Part shown: positions 55,843-64,000 of the stretch, piece after piece
How positions within the stretch are numbered: the first letter of the stretch is position 1
Layout: the number at the start of each line of letters is the position of its first letter
Assembly: GCA_036971715.1 (NCBI GenBank)
Contig: JAVHJL010000007.1
Coordinates: 2,666,001-2,730,000 of the forward strand
Source: Arthrobotrys musiformis
Taxonomy: Eukaryota > Ascomycota > Orbiliomycetes > Orbiliales > Orbiliaceae
Length of the DNA stretch: 64,000 bases
Reading direction: 5' to 3'
Program-made: the position numbers and the translations under genes
Notes under the pieces: model-generated
The model's database searches: none
Told to the model about the DNA's origin: nothing
What the model saw: only the letters and a program-made list of their open reading frames with translations

Positions 55843-58800
55843 CCGGCGCTTGTTGTTGGAGTTTGCTGACCTTTGCGTTGTTTGGATTGTAGCAGCTGTA
55901 GTGGTCTCGTTCCCAGAGCTGCTGCAGTATATAATAATATTGACGCTTGCAGCATCTCGCTACTATACCGGTGGTGGTAGAATCTGGGGACAAGTGTTTA
56001 AAATTTGCTCCGCACCGTTATAATTATGGGCGAGGTTTCTTTTTCCATCCGTCATTTGGGAGCTCGATCTAAGCCCGCCAGGCCGAACGCCTCTGAAGAG
56101 CTAGCTGTACTTTAAAATTAGCGATGAAACTAGAGAATTTGAAGGATGCGACGTTATATATATATAATTATATAGGTAAATACCGTTCTATGTTGTATAC
56201 AAGGGGTTGGCCTCGATGACGAAAGGTTTGGGAAGGCGAAATTCTGATTAGCGGGTTTTTTCGGGGGCCTTTTTGGTAAACTAAGGGCTGATAAGCATCC
56301 GGATATCCTACATTGTTGGGGGCTTCCCGAGCCTAAACCTCGAGACCTCAAAAAGAAAGAATTTTGGACCAAATGGAAAAGAGAAGTTGCTAAGGATCGG
56401 GTATGAATGTTCTCGCAGGATACGAAACGGGACGTCGAGAAAGGTTGTCTGACGGGACAATTTTGGCGCCGCGGCGGCTTGGGCTCTCTATTTGGAGATT
56501 TGGAAGGATTAACATGGGTTCAATATTGGAGTTTCGTCAACTGCGCTACGTTGAGGGTGGACTAGGCAGCCAATACTTGCCTTGAGTCGATATCGTCTAT
56601 GGTTTTGCATTGAGACGGTTCCCAGGTTCAGGTTTGATGCGCGTATGTGTGAGTAGGCGGTTGATTAAACACCACCTGCGACAGATGGTGTCGACCTGCT
56701 TTCGTCCTTTTGACTAGAGAACGCCTTCAATATAGTTAATTACGTTAAGCGTGAAAGTGCTTTGCAACGTGACCGCGACTCCAGTCGTTGTTGCGGCAAG
56801 ATCGATTTGTGGAGTACTCGAGTTTAGATCATTCATTGTCGCGTATGATATAACTGTTAGTAGAGGCCATTAGCCTTGGTGTTAGGCTGTCCCGTGGTGT
56901 ACCTCCAGTTGGAATAATTAAGAAGACGATAAAATCCAATCAAGGATATGGGGTAGGATAGCGGTAAAGGCCATAGTATCCGGAAAACAGAACATCTCTA
57001 TCGATGGGATTGAAGTCGTGTTTTGTTTTAGTTGAGAAAGAATAAATTCAAGAATCTGAGCTGTTGCTTTTCGGGGTAGTGGCAGTACTGCGGCCCAAGG
57101 ATCCGTGAAGGGTCGCGATTTGAGACTCCATGATTAAAGCCGGGGCCATGTGAATTCGAATAGATGGTGTAGCCTCGAATACAAGGTATGGATTAAGTAG
57201 AAAGCAAGCGGGAACATGCGGCGGATATCTGCACGCATGTGGAAGTGTAAACAGGAACTGATGTTGACTGATTTACGTCAAGAACAAGAAGGAGAAGGAG
57301 AAGAAGGAGAAGCGCTCGAGCCCTTGGGGCCTTCAGAAGGGAGGGAGACTAGATTTGACGAAAAGTTGCCGACTATCTCGAGATCTCCAGTCCTCGATTT
57401 GTGTGTAAAAACGAAGAACCCTTTAGTGAATTAAGTTCAGAGGAGTCTATGGCCTAAACAAAGTGTGGTCAGAGGTTTAATAGCGGGGCTTCTCGTGACA
57501 CCATCCGTGGCAAGTTGTCGTTAGAAAACGAGGACGTGTAGACGAAGTATCGGTGGATTCGAGAGTGACGGGCTCAGGAAAGGGGGGTGAAAAAGATATT
57601 TATTGGCCACGGAAGAGGCTGAATTTAAGATAGAGTTCCGAGTATATATTGAAAATAGGAAATCCACGGATCCATTTTAGAAAAGTTTTCCGTTTAATTG
57701 GTGAATTGAAAGGTGCGGCCAAAGAAACGATCATATCGTATTACGAGGCTGCCATTGTTGGATTTAAAGGGTAAGGCTTGATTTTGTTTTGGTAGACCGT
57801 CCTAATCCGAGGGCAGAAACCAGGTTCGAATTAATTCGCGAAGGGAGACAAGAAATGCGTAACGGTACACCGAGCATCTTTTCCCAAAACCTTTCAAATT
57901 CCACCCAATTCCTCTAGCTATGTTATATATACTGATAGGTATATCGGTTTATAATGACTAATACCGGATGCTTCAAGAGATGGGGTGTATTATGTGAACT
58001 AGCTTGATAAATTAATTAAGTACTCCATAGGTGTCAATAGATATTGTAAATTCTACTAGAGTGAGGTCGCGTCGGCAGGCCAGGCCGCAGCCCCCCCATG
58101 CGAGGCTTGTGGAATTTACGACAGCTCGGTCCAGAGAAAGCGTTGAGGAATAAAGTTTAAAAGAACAAGAGAACTCGAGCATCGTTTCGAAAAAGCCACC
58201 GGAAAGCTACAATGATGATTCGGAAAGTTGATCTATTGTCGAGGTAGTGATGCATATCATATACCCGTGAATTCATGAAGCCTCTCGAAAGGATCCGGAG
58301 TCAAAACCGTTGCATGTAAGAACGTCAAATTTGTGTGTGTGTGCGGAAATCCGAGGCTGTTGAGGCTTGTTTGGCAGTTGCTGTCGTATTGCTGAATATA
58401 GTTAACTTCCGGCGTTTGGCTTGAAAACAAGGAGGCAGGAGGCAGTTGAAGTCTGCGGATCCTACAGGTTTGACATGCGGTGCATCTGCTCGCTGGCAAG
58501 ATCCGAATTAATCCCCATGGGCCTAGCTAAACCTCCTCATTTGACACATATCTATCCCCCCTTAGACGTGCATCAAATAAGAAATGAGGAAAAGGATCGA
58601 TTTTTATAAAAATTGAAATTGTCTTTGTCGACAATTTGGCATCGGTAGACAAGGAAAATAGCACCGTACGTTGACTATTTCAAATGATCTGATTTAACAG
58701 AAACATTTTGACTCATGGAAAAAGCGAATTTCGGCGCGGCTAATTCCAGCAGTCAGAGGTGTCGCCATTTGGGAACTCGAAATCTAAGCTTGAAACACGG

Positions 58801-61800
58801 CGCCTACGGCGGCGTAAGGATGTTAAAATTAATTGAGAAGGGAATTCCTAGAAAACATCCGAAATCCGAGGCAAGCATTATATAAGTAGGTCATTACTGT
58901 CTCTGCCACGACGAAATTTCGAAATGCCTCTTTTGAAGTTACCTGCTTGATTCTCAAAGGATTTGCTCCTTTTTCCTTCTGTTTATGGATTTTCTACAAG
59001 GGGTTTTCAATAGAAGCTCGTATTCGACCGACGTCGACGGGCTTGTTCAGGATGATTGCATGTAACAGACAAGGCTAAGCGAATGTACCTACATGGTTCC
59101 TGGACAATAGAAAAAAAAGACTTAGGAAATCCTAAAAGCGAAGAAAGGTGGTTATTCATGTGGCACAGCAGTGTTTGCTCACCCATAATCTCTTTTAATT
59201 CTTATTGTTCGAAATTTGTGGTTGGGTATATGTATCCGGTCCGATTTAGATAACTTAGTTTCAGGCAACATGAAGGATCAGAAGCAGTCAACCCCGCTTT
59301 TGATGACTTTGAAGAGGCAAGGAAAAGAAAAAGGGAAAACAAGAATTGGGTTCAGGAGGGAAATTTTATGTGGTGCTTGTTTTTTCGACGTTTTACTGCT
59401 CGGAACTTGGTTTAGAACTGGTTAACTAGGCTACCTTCGCATGTATGCCTGCATTAATATTGCTCATTTGAAGAAGTCGTATACACCTCAAGCTCCATCC
59501 ATGTGTGCCGAGACGCCTGATGATAATTTCACTTTTTTTCAGGAAGGAAATCCTTTTTTAAAAATTCAAGAGGATAAAGTACTTAAGTGAGGTATGAAAT
59601 ATTTCGAGGGAAATATTAGGAAATACTTTCAGGGGTGCTTTGGCCAGAAGGCTCAAGTATCGCACCCCGAATCGAAGTAGAGATGAATCAAATAGAAAAG
59701 AGATATGAAGCTTGAGAGTAAATGCTGAGATCTTTCCGCGCTTCTTCGTAGCCAAACCTAGCTAGTATCAAGATATACACTAGCTCAGACGATTCCGCCG
59801 GATTAAGTGCTAGTGGAATCTTTTATCGACGGATCCGGCCAATACCCAACTATTGAGGCAGCCTAATTAAACTCACTTCAGATACGTTATCTCTTCATGA
59901 TCACTAATTTTCGAGGAATGTGGAGTTGAAATCTATAACTTCAGGTCCATTAGCCGCGAATATCATTCAGAACAAGTTCGTGAATATTCGATTTTTTGTA
60001 GGTGTATATGACTGATATCTTTCGTTCAATACGATTCCTTCCAAAGGACCTTCCGTAGGCTCTCATATTGGAGGATGGCCTGCAGTCGCAGAGAAAACAT
60101 GTGCTTCGTAGTCCTACGGTAGACCGTTTGCCCGCTCCCCTGTTTAACGGCGTCTAAATAACAAGGATATCGCGAACAGTTGTACAAGACGCCTCAGTCT
60201 TGAACTTGGTGTGCCAGCCCTCCTTGTTATGGGTCTGCTTACCCTTGGATTAATTGCTCCAGCCCTTTCCTGACTATTGTTCTTCTTCTGTCGATGTACA
60301 TACATACCTCCTCCCCCAGTGTTTTGCAAATTTGCCTGTCCTATACGTATTTCCTCGACTGGATCGAACCCCCTTTCCTCCTTAACATTCTCGAGGGACC
60401 TAATATTTTGCCCGAGAGTAGAATAATTACCTCTTAGTATCTTTTTTCCCTTCAGCACTTTACACTATATTTCGGAAGACAGGCTACGAGTCAGCCAGCC
60501 GACCAGGAGCCCATATTTTTCGGACGAAACTACGCGTACCCAACAGTCGAGATACCACGGAAAGCCTCCACCATGCTCTAGTTTGAGTCCCTCAGGCATA
60601 AAAAGTATATTTGACTCTTTGCTCTAACGGAGAAAGTCATTTCCTGTCTGGCGAAACGTATTTATCGGTCGATCGATTCAAGACCTCGGCCCAATATGCG
60701 TCGGTGGTTACTTCAGCCTCTTTAATCACAGCGAAAATATCTACGAGCGCTTCAAAAAGACACCAGTACCTGGGGCCCGCCTACAGCATATTCGGACTGA
60801 TACCATGCGGCTCCTATCGTAACTAGTCGCCTTGTTGTGTGACCAGCTCGCGAACCCGACAGAATCTTAGGATTACGTTACGGTCGGTACAACCAGGCCA
60901 AAAATCACAAAGTCCTAAACTTCGATGTGAGCTGCCCTCTCCAAGTTAACACGGACAGTTCACGTGAATTAGGTTTAATGGACATCGAATTTTCTAGCGG
61001 CAAAACTTAAGCATGAAGACATCATATGCGTCTTTCGCTCTCGACATCTCGATGCCGGCCGTAGCCTAACCGTCGACGCCGCAAAAAATGTGTTGTTTGA
61101 CCCAATCGGTCGTTCCAACACTTGGACAGTCTCGATCAGTCGAATCACAGTGCACGGGATAGCGCTGCACTGGACGGTACATCAGTTACTTCATCGTGCG
61201 ATACATCAACGTTAGCCGTGGGTTGGCTGTACTGGGGCTAGCATTGGACAGATACCAGATGCAGGGCCCGGGACCAGTCGACACCTCCGATCTTGGGCTA
61301 CGTAGCAGAATGTCTACGTTACGTGACGTCTGCACAGCTGTTCGTACCACCCATCGCGTTGTTTCTACGTTATGGGGAGCGAATGATATTATATATTATG
61401 CGAGACAGTCATTCGCGTGCTATGTGCGTATGATTGTGTCGGCCTGTATGGGAGTTCCAGTCGCTAGCTCTTCCAATAGCCTCAACTTCTGGTGGTGAAT
61501 GGGGCGTCGACAAGTCTGCAGTGAACACCAGCGCCCCGAAGTCGTCTCGGATCCTATCGAGAATAGTTGATCGCCCCTTTAAGATGGTATTCCTGGCGCG
61601 ATAAGATGAGATTCAAACTATATCCGTCGGCCCGTCCCGTATCATATTTGACGCAATCGGCTTCATCAAGTTAATTCCCGAAGCCCTAATATCAATGCTC
61701 GGCTCAGGTGATACCGGGCCGATCGCCCCGGGCGGGTTTGTACCAGAGTTCACCGATTTAGCACCAAAGCCTGCCTTTCAGGCGACAGGCAGCATTCACT

Positions 61801-63835
61801 TCAGGTGGTACGGGACATCCGACGACCCTAGACAGATCTCCCTTTGTAACTCCGGGTATTCGACATGATGTATACATATATACATGCCAGACTTCGGACC
61901 ACAAAACATGTCTTCGAACAACGGCTACCGGGCTGGGTGGCGTGCCGGTGGAAGCACTGGGAGGGTGGCAATAAGGTTTCTCAGAGAGATTTGAAGCTAA
62001 GGGAGCCCCTGCCGCAGCTAGCCCGCCCCGCCCTGTCAGCTGTCCCGATCGCGATGAGATGATAGTCCTGATCGGGTTAATTACGTTAAGGCCTTCAACA
62101 CAGAATTCTGTTGCATTTCCGGAGGCAGCTGGTAGGTCCTAGTCTCGTTCCCAGTGCATTCGAATATTTACCAGTGCAGCCGCTCGATCGAGATACACCC
62201 ATATGCATACATTACGATACGACAGAAATCGAAAAGTGTTCTTTCGTTCGGGCGCGAAAAACCTTCTCGCTCGAGGGACCCGACAGTCTGGATCTCGAGT
62301 CCCGTGGTCCACGCCACACATTTCCCAATTTCCTGCGACCCACAGTTAACAGGCATAGACTATCGATGGTGAGCCGTCCACCCGACAAGCTTGCAAAGGC
62401 CAGTCAGTTCCAATGCAACGCTAAAAGGAACGTCCACCAACTTGCAACCTCTAGCAAGACGGCACACAGCATCCACCACCCTTTCTTGGCCCCACAGACG
62501 ATTCCGAGAGACTGGTGCGCGGTGCAAATAATTCAAGGCTGCTAGTTTGTTGGCCCAGCCAGGGGATCTTCCCCACACACCTCGAACGCCTATTGTATCA
62601 TAAATTAGATGATAAGTGCTGAATTTCTTCACTTCTTCCTCAACATCATTTTTGGTCCTTTTTGGAGGCAGAAAGCAGAAGGCGAGTAGGATTTGAACGC
62701 TTGGCAAGCCACTGGAAGCAAACCAAGAGCCCGACCATTCGGACCATAAGATGATTTGTTGGTCGGTTGTGAAAGAAAGTTTTGTGGTGACCCAGAATAA
62801 TGGAATCCAGATGCCCCCAAAGTGTCAACTAGCGAATCAGAACCGTTCTCATTATAGACGCTATAATTGTTTTTCTCGTGTGATATCAAGCTACATGAAC
62901 GCTTTCTGTTCGAACCACAAGTCAGATCAGCACACCCGCTGGGTTACGAGGCAGAGCTAGAGTACTATAGTTTTTGTATTATTCCTTGGCCCTACCGATC
63001 TTTTGACCGCCTTGATTTGGTGGAAAGTAGGCAAATATTTCTTTAAGTCCGTTGTAATGGCAGCCGTTGGTTAGCACGGGCCCAAAAATGGCGCTGGATG
63101 AGATCGAACCGCCGTCAGGCACTAGCTGTCAACCAAGAAAAAAGAAACCAACCAACCTCTCAACGGCCTTCGAATAGAAAATCGGAACTTCTAGCAATGT
63201 TCTCCTCCAGGTCCCCCAAAAAGGAGAGTCGAGCAAACTATGATTCAGCGGGGAAGGGGTCTATCTTACCCGGTACTGGTATCGATGCTGCATGTGCCGA
63301 TATGCAAGTCTATCACATATTTAATAATATTGATCTGCACGTTTTCAACGCCACACATAGCTGGTAATGTACCAAAACCACTATTCTATCGATTGAATGG
63401 ACTTTCTTCAACCTTCTATACATTTCTGCAGATCCTGTGATCATGAGGTTGTGAACCAATTTTTAGTATACTAAGAGCTGGCCGCATATATTCACGCGAT
63501 CGATTGTGATAAAATTGGAAAGACCGCATATAGTTCCTGGGTTGTCCTTGCTTTGGTGTGGTCCCATGGGCGGCCCATTGATGCACGCCGTGGTCGATGT
63601 CAATTTCAAAGGACCCGCGATAGCTCGATCCATCGAGCAATCAGCTATATAGCTATATTACAGCACTTTAGCAGGCAATAGGACACGGCAACGTCCCGAT
63701 GCGCCCCGCTGAACTTCCACTCTGTATTAGCACAAGTTTAGGGGAAGGTCTGGCTCCAGCACTGCTTCCAACAGGACCGGTCAACCAAGGGTTAAACGAT
63801 CTCCCAGATGTTAATGATATCAATTCGCACTAGCT

Positions 63836-63858
63836 AAAAAAAAAAAAAAAAAAAAAAA
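63836..63858 (+). repeat. A23 homopolymer
   Basis: Twenty-three consecutive A. It could be the tail of a retroposed sequence or a plain microsatellite; no element body was recognised upstream. Confidence 0.8.
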
Positions 63859-64000
63859 CCCAAACACCACTTGCACCTAGCCTCGAATCAAGGCACCTGA
63901 TAGGTCTATAAGGACTCGCACACAACTTTCTCGGCATGCACGTCTCTAGCTCTGCTCGGTTTGGCTTTTCCTTGACTGCGAAGTCCTATCTCGCAGCCCA

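Larger units (their letters stand above)
54044..64000. other. 10-kb region without supported genes; repeat remnants
   Basis: Only short ORFs occur; the longest (62111-62545) has no domain and no splice context. The region holds an inverted-repeat element (55663-55842), a related end at 55336-55355, three copies of the dispersed GTCTCGTTCCC(A/T)G motif (54450, 55903, 62142) and an A23 tract at 63836-63858. No reverse transcriptase, integrase or transposase motif was recognised in any frame. It looks like decayed repeat DNA. Confidence 0.45.

Noticed and set aside
62111..62545. 144-codon plus-strand frame in the right-hand desert
   Set aside because: It has mixed composition, no hydrophobic core pattern, no splice sites and no family, and overlapping frames of similar length exist on the other strand.
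62670..62740. tRNA-like stretch on the minus strand (GGTTTGCTTCC and GTTCAAATC)
   Set aside because: The T stem does not pair (AAGCG against CCTAC), position 37 would be T, and no acceptor stem closes. It is at best a very degenerate tRNA-derived fragment.
54044..64000. Possible retrotransposon or transposase coding remnants
   Set aside because: I looked for reverse-transcriptase, integrase and DDE-like motifs in the available frames and found none long enough to support a call.

Overview
The window is nuclear DNA of a filamentous ascomycete (Pezizomycotina). It has short GT-AG introns (most 47-80 nt) with CTAAC or CTGAC-like branch sites, intron-rich housekeeping genes (RACK1/Cpc2, Rtf1, an Slt2-type MAP kinase, Sas10/Utp3), an initiator tRNA-Met and long gene-poor, TA-rich stretches. 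The class cannot be fixed from sequence alone. Exon boundaries were placed by hand from splice motifs, phase continuity and family conservation, not from transcripts.

Layout. 0-8 kb: poorly conserved genes, all on the minus strand: a partial hypothetical gene cut by the left edge, three short genes sharing a G-x-x-E-R motif, and a long Ser-rich repeat protein gene with one in-frame TAG. 8.5-14.5 kb: RACK1/Cpc2 on the plus strand, with a U24-type C/D snoRNA in its third intron, convergent with a tail-anchored FHA-domain protein. 14.5-25.8 kb: gene-poor; it holds a broken papain-like peptidase gene and the initiator tRNA. 25.8-31.4 kb: conserved block with RTF1 (Paf1 complex) and an SLT2/MPS1-type cell-wall-integrity MAP kinase. 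32-44 kb: minus-strand accessory block of two nucleoside-phosphorylase-like genes (one with a CCHC zinc knuckle), two F-box genes of equal length and a two-HKD phospholipase-D-superfamily gene. 44.3-51 kb: SAS10/UTP3, a divergent MIM2-like mitochondrial import gene and a Dal5-like MFS permease. 52-54 kb: a two-exon Cys-containing gene with a hydrophobic N-terminus. 54-64 kb: no supported gene, but short inverted-repeat elements and several copies of a dispersed 13-mer.

The conserved genes cover translation (RACK1, initiator tRNA, U24 snoRNA, Sas10), transcription elongation (Rtf1) and cell-wall signalling (Slt2-type kinase). Between them lie fast-evolving islands: the 32-44 kb set resembles the nucleotide-sensing, ubiquitin-adaptor and HKD gene sets that diversify in fungal accessory regions, and the 15-25 kb and 54-64 kb stretches look like decayed repeat-rich DNA. 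The best leads are the TAG codon at a repeat position that is otherwise Gln, the phosphorylase pair (one with intact motifs plus zinc knuckle, one degenerate), the dispersed 13-mer GTCTCGTTCCCAG, and the foldback element at 55.7 kb.
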